DNA from: Ulvibacterium sp965248315 | GTDB lineage: Bacteria > Bacteroidota > Bacteroidia > Flavobacteriales > Flavobacteriaceae | Assembly (NCBI RefSeq): GCF_965248315.1 | Contig: NZ_CBDFIX010000001.1 | Span: forward strand, 1-64,000 | DNA length: 64,000 bases | Direction: 5' to 3' | Shown: in pieces, positions 30,464 through 38,835 of the stretch | Layout of the letters: each line of letters opens with the position of its first letter | How positions within the stretch are numbered: position 1 is the first letter of the stretch | Made by a program: the position numbers and the translations under genes | The notes under the pieces: generated by a model | Seen by the model: the letters and a program-made list of their open reading frames with translations, nothing else | Told to the model about the DNA's origin: nothing | Databases searched by the model: none

Positions 30464-31744
30464 ATGAGAATAGACAAAAATCAAATTCAGGATACCAATC
30501 AAAAATATATTGCGGAACATACTAAGCATTTTGATTTTTTGTCAAGTCTACTTTCAAGAAAGGGATATGAAATTGATTCAATAATCAACAAATTGTCGGA
30601 TTTCCAGGTCGCTATACCCAGTTGGGCATTAGGGGCCGGAGGTACAAGGTTCGGTCGTTTTAGCTTTCAGGGAGAGCCTTCGAATCTTGAGCAAAAAATA
30701 GATGATGTGGGCATTCTACATGCACTGACGCGGACTGCAGGGGCCATATCATTGCACATTCCTTGGGACGTTCCCAACGATTATAATGCTATCAAAGAAG
30801 TGGCTAACTCCCATGGGGTTACCTTCGATGCCGTAAACTCAAATACCTTTCAAGATCAAGAAAATGCCAGGGAGAGTTATAAGTTCGGATCCTTGAGCAA
30901 TACAAGCAAAGTAATTCGAGAACAGGCTATTGCACATAACATAGATGTAATAAAAATAGGGGATAAGCTGGGTTCAAAGAGTTTAACGGTATGGCTTGCA
31001 GACGGGACCAATTTCCCAGGTCAAGCTAATTTTCAAACTGCTTTAACGAATATACAAAATAGCCTAAAGGATATTTATGGTGAACTTCCTGATGACTGGA
31101 AGCTTTTCATCGAATACAAGCCTTATGAACCCAATTTTTATAGTACGGTTATCCAAGATTGGGGTACTTCTTTTATGCTGGCCAATGAATGTGGCGATAA
31201 GGCCTATACCTTGGTGGATTTGGGCCATCATCTTCCCAACACCAATATTGAGCAGATAGTTTCTACCTTAATGTTAAAGGGAAAACTTGGCGGGTTTCAT
31301 TTTAACGATAGTAAATACGGCGATGACGACCTAACGGTCGGCAGTATAAAACCTTATGCGCTTTTCCTCATTTTCAATGAATTGGTCTATGGGATGGAAA
31401 ACAATCCTCAAAATCCATATCCTGCGTGGATGATCGATGCCAGCCATAATACCAAAGACCCGCTTGAAGACCTCATGCAGTCTTTGGAAGCTATTCAAGA
31501 GGCTTATGCCAAGGCCCTTTTAGTAGACCAAAATTTGCTACGTGAAGCGCAAGTAAATCATGACGTGGTCAAGTGTCAGGAGCTACTTCAAGACGCGTAT
31601 AGAACTGATGTAAGACCCTTGATACAAAAGGCTCGTCTCGATCTTTATGGTGCCCTTCGTCCTTTAGAATCCTATCGCTCGTTGAACATTCGAAAAAATC
31701 TTATAAAGGAAAGAGGGACCAACTCGGTTGCTTCGGGATTATAA
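30464..31744 (+). CDS. rhaI: L-rhamnose isomerase (RhaI type)
   Basis: A 426-residue TIM-barrel sugar isomerase. Metal-site blocks are visible: FIEYKPYEPNF near residue 212, LVDLGHHLPN near 252 and GFHFNDSKYGDDD near 277. The ending GALRPLESYRSLNIRK is typical for the Pseudomonas/Bacillus-type RhaI rather than E. coli RhaA. It converts L-rhamnose to L-rhamnulose. It lies between the aldolase and the kinase genes, completing the three-step pathway. Confidence 0.92.
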   Translation: MRIDKNQIQDTNQKYIAEHTKHFDFLSSLLSRKGYEIDSIINKLSDFQVAIPSWALGAGGTRFGRFSFQGEPSNLEQKIDDVGILHALTRTAGAISLHIPWDVPNDYNAIKEVANSHGVTFDAVNSNTFQDQENARESYKFGSLSNTSKVIREQAIAHNIDVIKIGDKLGSKSLTVWLADGTNFPGQANFQTALTNIQNSLKDIYGELPDDWKLFIEYKPYEPNFYSTVIQDWGTSFMLANECGDKAYTLVDLGHHLPNTNIEQIVSTLMLKGKLGGFHFNDSKYGDDDLTVGSIKPYALFLIFNELVYGMENNPQNPYPAWMIDASHNTKDPLEDLMQSLEAIQEAYAKALLVDQNLLREAQVNHDVVKCQELLQDAYRTDVRPLIQKARLDLYGALRPLESYRSLNIRKNLIKERGTNSVASGL

Positions 31745-31750
31745 AATTTA

Positions 31751-33118
31751 ATGAAAAAAAAAGTTACTGCAATTTTCGATATCGGAAGAACCAACAAGAA
31801 GTTCTTTCTTTTTGACAGGAATTTTCAAGAAGTGTATCGTGAATATATTCGTTTTGAAGAAATCTTGGACGAGGATGGATATCCTACTGAAAATCTGAAA
31901 GCATTAGAAAATTGGTCAAGAATGGTATTTGATAAAATAATCAATGCTGCGGAATATGATATAACAGCTTTGAATTTTTCATGTTATGGAGCAAGTTTGG
32001 TCCATATTGACGAAGATGGTAAAGTACTTACTCCCCTTTACAATTACATGAAGCCTTTAAAAGGGGAAGTTTATGATTCTTTTTACAAAGCATATGGTTC
32101 TGAGAACGAACTTTCAAGAGTAACCGGGTCTCCCAAATTGGGCATGTTGAACACCGGCATGCATTTGTATTGGCTTAAATATGAAAAGAAAGAGGTTTTC
32201 AAAAAAATAAAATATTCCCTTCATCTTCCGCAGTACCTAAGTTATTTTTTTACCGGAATCCCCGTGAGCGAATACACAAGCATAGGTTGCCATACCCTAC
32301 TTTGGGATTATGAAAAGAACGACTATCATTCATGGGTTTATCAAGAGGGGATAGAAGAGAAATTACCCCCTATTGTTTCATCTGGAAAAACAACAACCAT
32401 AAATTATAAGGGTAAGAGCATTCAAATTGGTGTGGGTATTCATGACAGTTCTTCGGCATTACTACCCTATATTCGAAGTTTGAGCAACCCTTTTTTACTC
32501 CTATCAACTGGTACTTGGAGCATCTCGATCAATCCCTTTAACAAAGGAATGCTTACTTTAAAGGATGTTGAGAATGACAACTTGTTTAATATGCGAATCG
32601 ATGGAAGCCCGGTTAAGGTTTCTAGACTGTTCCTTGGGAATGAATATAAGATTAAAGTAAAGGTGTTGTCCGACTATTTTGGTGTTTCCGATGATTACCA
32701 CAAAACAGTGAAATTCGACCAGCACGTTTTTTTTGAAATTAACAAAGACTTCGTGCCTATGTTCAAATGGTCAAGTATAACTGCCGAAAATGTGCCTGAA
32801 GAAACCTCGATACCGTACGATAAATTCGAACATGCCTATCATCAATTGATTCTGGAATTGGTCCTTTTGCAAGTAAAAAGTATCAAGGCGGTTCTTGAAG
32901 ATAAAATCATCGAACGACTTTACATTGACGGGGGCTTTAGCAATAATGAGGTCTATATTCAACTACTATCGCAACAATTGGGGAACATGAAACTTAGTAC
33001 GACGGATTCTTCCTTAGGTTCTGCTTTGGGTGCGGCCATTGTAATTTCAAATTCAAAATTGAAACCTAATTTTTTGAAAGAAAATTATGCACTCAAAAAG
33101 CATGCGCCATTCAGTTAA
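31751..33118 (+). CDS. FGGY-family sugar kinase, likely rhamnulokinase
   Basis: A 455-residue kinase of the FGGY/ASKHA fold. The phosphate-1 motif is AIFDIGRTNKKFF at the N terminus, and the ATP-site motifs are LLSTGTWSISI near 255 and YIDGGFSNNEVYIQ near 393. By position it should phosphorylate L-rhamnulose at O1, although the sequence is not the short RhaB type, so specificity rests on context. It starts six bases after the isomerase stop. Confidence 0.85.
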   Translation: MKKKVTAIFDIGRTNKKFFLFDRNFQEVYREYIRFEEILDEDGYPTENLKALENWSRMVFDKIINAAEYDITALNFSCYGASLVHIDEDGKVLTPLYNYMKPLKGEVYDSFYKAYGSENELSRVTGSPKLGMLNTGMHLYWLKYEKKEVFKKIKYSLHLPQYLSYFFTGIPVSEYTSIGCHTLLWDYEKNDYHSWVYQEGIEEKLPPIVSSGKTTTINYKGKSIQIGVGIHDSSSALLPYIRSLSNPFLLLSTGTWSISINPFNKGMLTLKDVENDNLFNMRIDGSPVKVSRLFLGNEYKIKVKVLSDYFGVSDDYHKTVKFDQHVFFEINKDFVPMFKWSSITAENVPEETSIPYDKFEHAYHQLILELVLLQVKSIKAVLEDKIIERLYIDGGFSNNEVYIQLLSQQLGNMKLSTTDSSLGSALGAAIVISNSKLKPNFLKENYALKKHAPFS

Positions 33119-33313
33119 TGGAATAGTTTGCAATGATAGTACCGATTGACCATACAGTATAGATTTCAAAAAAAATGTATTGGGCCATATGGGAACCAAA
33201 ATAAATTTAGTACTAAATCGCTAGTTCTAAGCAATACCCTAGGAGATGTGGTTCCAATAGGCGAGACGAAGTTGAAGCTTTAAGAGAAAAGTTTTTATCG
33301 TAATACAGATAAA

Positions 33314-33460
33314 ATGGCTATAAATTTTGATACAAGGTATCCTTCAATCGAAGATTTGAGAACAAAGGTTCAAACTAAACTAAAAACGCAATTGCAACAG
33401 GCAATGGAACAGCTGTGTTGTGAAAGCGTAACCGATTTACCCCAACATTTAATATACTAA
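33314..33460 (+). pseudogene. Internal-deletion remnant of an LldD-like lactate dehydrogenase gene
   Basis: A 48-codon open frame whose first part, RYPSIEDLRTKVQ, matches the N terminus of the intact LldD-like protein at 49630-50799 (QYPSVEDLRAKAQ). Its second part, LKTQLQQAMEQLCCE and the closing HLIY, matches that protein's last 28 residues. The 340 or so codons between are gone, with the frame kept across the junction. All flavin and substrate residues are lost, so it cannot work as an oxidase. It sits between the kinase and permease genes, where an L-lactate dehydrogenase would make sense because the pathway ends in L-lactate. Confidence 0.88.
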
Positions 33461-33478
33461 CCGCCAAAAACCAAGCAG

Positions 33479-34894
33479 ATGAGTCAAGTAAGCGTAGAGG
33501 AAGAAGTTACAGAAGAGCTAACCGGAGGGGAATTTGAGAGAGAGCCGGTACCACATTCAAAATTAAAAAGTTGGAAGAGTTTTTTGGGCATGTATGCAGG
33601 AGAACATGCAGCGGGAACTGAATTTATGATCGGGCCGTTGTTTTTAACCGCCGGGGTAAGTGCCTTTGACTTGATTATTGGATTATTATTGGGCAATCTT
33701 TTGGCCGTATTAAGCTGGCGCTTTTTAACAGCTGAAATTGCTGTTAAGAACAGGTTGACACTTTATTACCAGTTGGAAAGAATCTGTGGGAAAAAATTGG
33801 TAATCGGTTACAATTTGGCCAATGGAATCCTATTTTGCTTTCTTGCGGGAGCTATGATTACGGTTTCGGCGACAGCCGTAGGAATACCCTTTGATATGGA
33901 AATGCCAAAGTTGACTGACACCATGCCAAATGGAATGACCTGGGTAATCATTGTTATATTGATCGGAGCGGTTATTTCTTTAATAGCCTCAAAAGGATAT
34001 GATACCGTATCCAGAGCGGCGAATTGGATGTCTCCGGCCATCGTTTTGGCGTTTGTAGCTTGCGGTGTAGTTGCCCTAAACCAATTGGGTGTCACAAGCT
34101 TTTCCGATTTTTGGAATATTTGGGGCGAAGGGTCGGAGCCGTTTCCTGGGCAAATAAAATATACTTTTTGGCATGTCGTTATCTGGTCTTGGTTTGCCAA
34201 TGCAGCAATGCATGTAGGCATGTCCGACTTATCTGTATTCCGGTTTGCCAAAAATGCCAATTCAGGTTGGACGACTGCAGCCGGAATGTATGTTGGCCAC
34301 TATATGGCATGGATAGCCGCAGCATTGTTGTATGCGGTATATTTGAAATCTCCCGAAGCACAAGCCTTATTGTCCAACGGAGAAGCTCCACCAGTAGCAC
34401 CAGGCCCGTTGGCCCATAATGCTATTGGAATCTTTGGTATCATAGCCGTTGTACTTGCAGGTTGGACAACGGCCAACCCAACCATCTATAGGGCCGGATT
34501 GGCCTTCCAGGCCATTATGCCCAAGGTCTCAACTTTCTGGGTAACCATTATCGCTGGCACAGTTGCTACCGTAGCGGGACTATTTCCAGCATTTGCGATG
34601 AAACTATTAGGTTTTGTAGCACTTTACGGTTTCATTCTGGCTCCTTTCGGTGCCGTAATCGTCTTTGAACATTTCTTTCATAGACAAGCCGGCATCGTAA
34701 AAAACTATGCAGAAGTTGCGAATGTGAAATACAACAAGGCTGTTCTTTATTCTTGGGCGATCAGCTTTGGACTTTTTTATTTTATATCCCTTCAGCTCGA
34801 TGTTTTTTTGTCATTTGTAACCTTACCGGCATGGTTGCTTTGCGGCGTGTTGTTTTTGGTATTTAGTAAATCGTTTAAGAAGAAGATTAATTAG
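33479..34894 (+). CDS. NCS1-like (purine-cytosine permease family) transporter in the rhamnose cluster
   Basis: A 471-residue inner-membrane protein with about 12 hydrophobic segments. The opening LGMYAGEHAAGTEFMIGPLFL and the pattern of glycine-rich helices resemble NCS1 (purine-cytosine permease-like) transporters. Closest functional names would be nucleobase permeases, yet every upstream gene serves rhamnose. I infer that it imports L-rhamnose or a related sugar or acid, or exports or imports lactate. A degenerate copy of its 3' end lies about 95 bases downstream. Confidence 0.75.
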   Translation: MSQVSVEEEVTEELTGGEFEREPVPHSKLKSWKSFLGMYAGEHAAGTEFMIGPLFLTAGVSAFDLIIGLLLGNLLAVLSWRFLTAEIAVKNRLTLYYQLERICGKKLVIGYNLANGILFCFLAGAMITVSATAVGIPFDMEMPKLTDTMPNGMTWVIIVILIGAVISLIASKGYDTVSRAANWMSPAIVLAFVACGVVALNQLGVTSFSDFWNIWGEGSEPFPGQIKYTFWHVVIWSWFANAAMHVGMSDLSVFRFAKNANSGWTTAAGMYVGHYMAWIAAALLYAVYLKSPEAQALLSNGEAPPVAPGPLAHNAIGIFGIIAVVLAGWTTANPTIYRAGLAFQAIMPKVSTFWVTIIAGTVATVAGLFPAFAMKLLGFVALYGFILAPFGAVIVFEHFFHRQAGIVKNYAEVANVKYNKAVLYSWAISFGLFYFISLQLDVFLSFVTLPAWLLCGVLFLVFSKSFKKKIN

Positions 34895-34988
34895 CGGTAT
34901 TTTGGAAAACGATGCTAAAGAAAGAGGGGAGAATTTTTTTTGTAACATTTGGAATACTTGGAATAATGGGGCCTGCGCATAGCATAAG

Positions 34989-35096
34989 GATGCGAATATC
35001 AAATATTACAAGGCAGTACTTTTTATTTGGGTGATTAGCTTTGGGCAGTTTTGTTTATAGTCCTTCGGTTCTATGTTTTTGTTCTTCGTGGCCTTA
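34989..35096 (+). pseudogene. Degenerate 3' fragment of a second copy of the permease gene
   Basis: Read in frame from 34989, the codons give DANIKYYKAVLFIWVISFGQF, a stop, then MFLFFVAL. This aligns with the intact permease near its end (VANVKYNKAVLYSWAISFGLF ... DVFLSFVTL). There is an in-frame stop and about one codon missing. It is the relic of a paralogous permease gene. The rest of 34895-35307 shows no gene. Confidence 0.8.
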
Positions 35097-35307
35097 TATA
35101 TTCCCAAAAAACATGAACATTTATTTCCCAGTAATTTAAGTCCCACTTCCATGGGACAATCACAATTTAATTCCCATTTTTAACATAAAACAACCATTTT
35201 TCAAATGGATTAATTAACTTTTGGGATTCCTAAAACCTTATCGGTTTTTTGACCTGTTGATTTAAAATTTTTTGCTTGACATTAATCTTTATTGAAAGCA
35301 TCGGCGG

Positions 35308-37134
35308 ATGAAAATAAAAAAAGAGAACATATTTGGGATAATCGAGCAATTGGATGCTATAATCGGCTCAATGATAGAAGATGAAGAACGTTTAAAGGAA
35401 ACCGTAGAAAACGTTCACCCCTATCATGAAAAAAGTGCGCAAAACCTCATAAACTATATCTCATTTAGAAGTTTTGATGTCAGGGCAATGCAAAAACAAC
35501 TTAAGAATTTAGGCCTTACCCGTTTTGCCCATGCGGAAGGCCATATCAAGGCAAGTGTACTTACTATCCGCTATCTATTGGGACTGGCAGTTGAAGAAAA
35601 TCAAAAAGATGCTCTAAAAAAACAATGGTCCATAAAAAAAGGGGAGAAACTGTTGAAATCAAATACTAAAAACTTATTGGGGATAGCAGGTAAAGACAGG
35701 AGGGTGCGAATAATGGTAACCCAGCCCAAAGAGGCCGCCGAGAATTACCAAATGGTAAAACGGATGTTGGAAAAGGGCATGGACTGCGCCCGAATCAATT
35801 GTGCCCATGACTCACCGGAAGTGTGGTCAAAAATAATTTTAAATATCAAAAAAGCTGCTGGAGAACTAGACAAAGAGGTTAAAATTGCCATGGATTTGGC
35901 AGGGCCCAAAATACGGACGGGAAAAATTCTTCCAGGACCGCGGGTATTGCGCTGTAAACCAAAAAAAGACAACCTCGGGAAGGTCATAGAGCCTGGTAAA
36001 TTGATACTGGTCCCAGAATCGGAATACGTGTACTCACCAGATGTTTTGCCTATCAAATCGGGTGATTTGAAAACGCTGAAAGTTGACCAGGTACTCTCTT
36101 TGGTAGATGCTCGATCCAAGCGCCGACAACTGATAGTAACAGATTGTAGCGGAGATAAAGTAGAGGTCGAAACAATGCAAACCATCTATTTTGAACCTGA
36201 TTTGGTCCTTATTGGCACTTTGGATGAAACATTGGAATTGATAGTTGGCGAGATACCACCCAAAGAAAATGCCCTTACGCTAAGGATAGGAGATGAATTA
36301 TGGATACATAAAGAACATAAATTGGGTCGTCCGGCGGAATTATCAAGTGATGGAGTAATGACCAAGCCAGCTACCATTTCATGTCAAATGCCCGAAGTAT
36401 TTGAATATATCCATGAAGGAGACCGCATTTTTTTTGATGACGGCAAAATTGCGGGAACCATAACCGAGGTGAATGAAAACCTTTTTAAAGTTAAAATTAC
36501 TTTGGCAAAAGAGAATGGGTCTAAACTTCGCGCTGAAAAGGGCATTAATTTTCCCGATACCCGATTGGGATTTTCAGGGTTAACCGCTAAAGATAGGGAA
36601 GACCTCGTTTTTGTAGCCAAAAATGCGGACATCGTAAATTTCTCGTTCGTCAATGGACCAGGGGATGTTGAACAGCTCTACATGGAATTGGATAAACTGG
36701 GTGTGTTGGAAAAATTAGGCGTCATTTTGAAAATTGAAACACAATTTGGGTTTGAGAATTTAGTGCCCATTCTTTTGGAGGCCATGAAAACGGAGAATAT
36801 TGGGGTGATGATAGCCCGGGGAGATTTGGCTATTGAGACCGGCTGGGAGAACATTGGCCAAATTCAATGGGAGATGTTGTCCATTTGTGGTGCTGCCCAC
36901 GTTCCGGTAATCTGGGCCACACAGGTATTGGAAAATTTGGCTAAAAGTGGTTTGCCCTCACGTTCTGAAATAACGGATGCCACAACAGCGCTTAAAGCGG
37001 AATGTGTAATGCTGAACAAAGGACCTTATATTACCGAGGCCATTTCTTTACTGAATGTCATACTCTCCAAGATGGAATCTTCACAACACAAAAATGAGTC
37101 GATGCTGCCGAAACTCGGAACTGTGCAAATCTAG
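35308..37134 (+). CDS. Pyruvate-kinase-like protein with N-terminal extension
   Basis: A 608-residue protein. Residues about 130-600 follow the pyruvate-kinase barrel: GMDCARINCAHDSPEVW, MDLAGPKIRTG, ILKIETQFGFEN (catalytic lysine region), MIARGDLAIE and VIWATQVLENL. Differences from the standard enzyme are clear. There is an extra domain of about 130 residues with no recognised motif. The first-strand TIGP is replaced by TQPK, the usual SGETA loop by NKGPY, and the C-terminal regulatory domain is absent. It may make pyruvate from PEP without allosteric control, or have another activity. It stands alone, transcribed rightward. Confidence 0.72.
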   Translation: MKIKKENIFGIIEQLDAIIGSMIEDEERLKETVENVHPYHEKSAQNLINYISFRSFDVRAMQKQLKNLGLTRFAHAEGHIKASVLTIRYLLGLAVEENQKDALKKQWSIKKGEKLLKSNTKNLLGIAGKDRRVRIMVTQPKEAAENYQMVKRMLEKGMDCARINCAHDSPEVWSKIILNIKKAAGELDKEVKIAMDLAGPKIRTGKILPGPRVLRCKPKKDNLGKVIEPGKLILVPESEYVYSPDVLPIKSGDLKTLKVDQVLSLVDARSKRRQLIVTDCSGDKVEVETMQTIYFEPDLVLIGTLDETLELIVGEIPPKENALTLRIGDELWIHKEHKLGRPAELSSDGVMTKPATISCQMPEVFEYIHEGDRIFFDDGKIAGTITEVNENLFKVKITLAKENGSKLRAEKGINFPDTRLGFSGLTAKDREDLVFVAKNADIVNFSFVNGPGDVEQLYMELDKLGVLEKLGVILKIETQFGFENLVPILLEAMKTENIGVMIARGDLAIETGWENIGQIQWEMLSICGAAHVPVIWATQVLENLAKSGLPSRSEITDATTALKAECVMLNKGPYITEAISLLNVILSKMESSQHKNESMLPKLGTVQI

Positions 37135-37365
37135 GCTTTACAAGAAGGTAAAGACTCATGGTGTTGACCTTATATCCTAAGGAGCAATGGCTTTGACTTC
37201 TAATACACAAGTTTATTCCAGCATACCGGTCAAAGTTGGCAAGGAGGTTAGGATACAATTTGCATCATCTTAGTTAGAGCAAATACATTTAAAAAGGCTC
37301 CTGAGATTCTAAGTGATTAAAGAATACGGTTTAATCTTGCTAAAAGCTAAAATATTTTTTACATT

Positions 37366-37379
37366 CGTTAACGTTAACG
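37366..37379. promoter_or_regulatory. Palindromic LacI-type operator candidate (CGTTAACGTTAACG)
   Basis: A perfect 14-base palindrome lies 63 bases before the first gene of the keto-glycoside cluster. Nearly the same sequence (one mismatch) occurs upstream of susC at 48231-48244. A LacI-family regulator gene ends this cluster. Shape and central CG step fit LacI-family operators. The rest of 37135-37442 shows no gene. Confidence 0.65.
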
Positions 37380-37442
37380 GTTGTTGTTTTTTAACCTTAG
37401 ACCAACATAACAAATAATCAAAAGCTTACAAAAGAAACACGT

Positions 37443-38816
37443 ATGAAAAAAGCAAACAATCTACTGCTATCAATTATTCTTTTTACAGGAATTTCCCTTT
37501 CGGCCCAGGACAATTGGGAAATGTTATTTAATGGGAAAGACCTAAAAAATTTCGAACAGCTCAATGGAAATGCCAAATATGAAATTAAGGACGGACAGCT
37601 TATCGGAACTTCCAAGCTGGATACTCCCAACAGTTTTATGGCGACGAAAAAAACATACGGTGATTTCATATTGGAGTTCGACGTATTTGTTGAAAATGGA
37701 TTGAACTCCGGGGTTCAATTCCGAAGTTTAAGTTTGCCGGATTACAATAAAGGAAGGGTACACGGTTATCAATGCGAAATTGAAACAAGCTCAAGAAAAT
37801 GGGCAGGGGGGGTTTACGATGAGGCCAGAAGTGGATGGCTTTATCCACTCTCAAGAAATCCAAAAGGGCGGAATGCCTTTGTCCCCGGTCAATGGAACCA
37901 TTATAGGATAGAGGCTATTGGCAATACCATTCGTACATGGGTCAATGATATTCAATGTGCCAATTTGGTGGACGACACTACTGCTGAAGGTTTTATCGCC
38001 TTTCAAGTTCATAGTATCCGTGACGAAAGCTTGGAAGGTAAAATCGTGAAGTGGAAAAACATAAAGATTAAGACGACTGCTCTGGAAGACTCAAGAAAGG
38101 AAGTTGATTCAGATGTACCCGAAATCAGTTACTTGGTCAATCAACTTACTGATAGCGATAAACGCAAGGGCTGGCGTTTGTTATGGGACGGAAAAACTAC
38201 CAAGGGATGGAGAGGAGCCAAGCTGGATAAATTTCCTGAAAAAGGCTGGGAAATAAAAAACGGCGCTCTTACTGTACTTGCCTCAGGTGGAGCGGAATCT
38301 AGAAATGGCGGTGATATTGTGACGGAAGATTCCTTTAAGGATTTTGAACTGAGTGTTGATTTTAAGATTTCCGAAGGCGCCAATAGCGGCATCAAATACT
38401 TTGTGGATTCCGAGCTTAATAAGGGAGAAGGTTCGGCAATCGGCATGGAATTTCAGGTGCTGGATGACAAAGCGCACCCTGACGCCAAACAAGGAAAGAA
38501 TGGTAACCGGACGGTAGGTTCACTATATGATTTAATACGGGCCGAGAATACCGACAGTTCCCGAGGCAAAAATTTTAAGGGTGTGGGTAAATGGAACAAT
38601 GCCCGAATTGTGGTCAAGGGAGGCCATGTTGAGCATTGGTTGAACCAGATTAAGGTTGTGGAGTTCGATCGCTTTAGTCAAATGTTCAAGGCGCTGGTGG
38701 AAAAAAGTAAATATGAAAAATGGGATAATTTCGGTCGCATTCCCGAAGGGCTTATTTTACTACAGGACCATGGGGATGAGGTTTCCTTTAGGAGCATCAA
38801 AATACGAGAATTTTAA
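37443..38816 (+). CDS. Exported protein with two DUF1080 (3-keto-disaccharide hydrolase) domains
   Basis: A 457-residue protein with an N-terminal signal peptide (to about residue 21, ending SLSAQ). Two tandem concanavalin-like DUF1080 domains follow: one opens WEMLFNGKDLKNF near 26 and the other WRLLWDGKTTKGWRGAK near 242. The family is named 3-keto-disaccharide hydrolase after enzymes that cleave 3-keto glycosides. Here two copies in one chain could bind and cleave a polymer. It is followed by a Tat-exported oxidoreductase that could generate or reduce the keto sugar. Preceded by the operator candidate at 37366. Confidence 0.88.
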   Translation: MKKANNLLLSIILFTGISLSAQDNWEMLFNGKDLKNFEQLNGNAKYEIKDGQLIGTSKLDTPNSFMATKKTYGDFILEFDVFVENGLNSGVQFRSLSLPDYNKGRVHGYQCEIETSSRKWAGGVYDEARSGWLYPLSRNPKGRNAFVPGQWNHYRIEAIGNTIRTWVNDIQCANLVDDTTAEGFIAFQVHSIRDESLEGKIVKWKNIKIKTTALEDSRKEVDSDVPEISYLVNQLTDSDKRKGWRLLWDGKTTKGWRGAKLDKFPEKGWEIKNGALTVLASGGAESRNGGDIVTEDSFKDFELSVDFKISEGANSGIKYFVDSELNKGEGSAIGMEFQVLDDKAHPDAKQGKNGNRTVGSLYDLIRAENTDSSRGKNFKGVGKWNNARIVVKGGHVEHWLNQIKVVEFDRFSQMFKALVEKSKYEKWDNFGRIPEGLILLQDHGDEVSFRSIKIREF

Positions 38817-38835
38817 CAAAAAAAATCAACCGATC

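Noticed and set aside
38656..38835. Longer N terminus of the Gfo/Idh/MocA oxidoreductase
   Set aside because: It would overlap the preceding DUF1080 gene by 160 bases and place the Tat signal in mid-protein.
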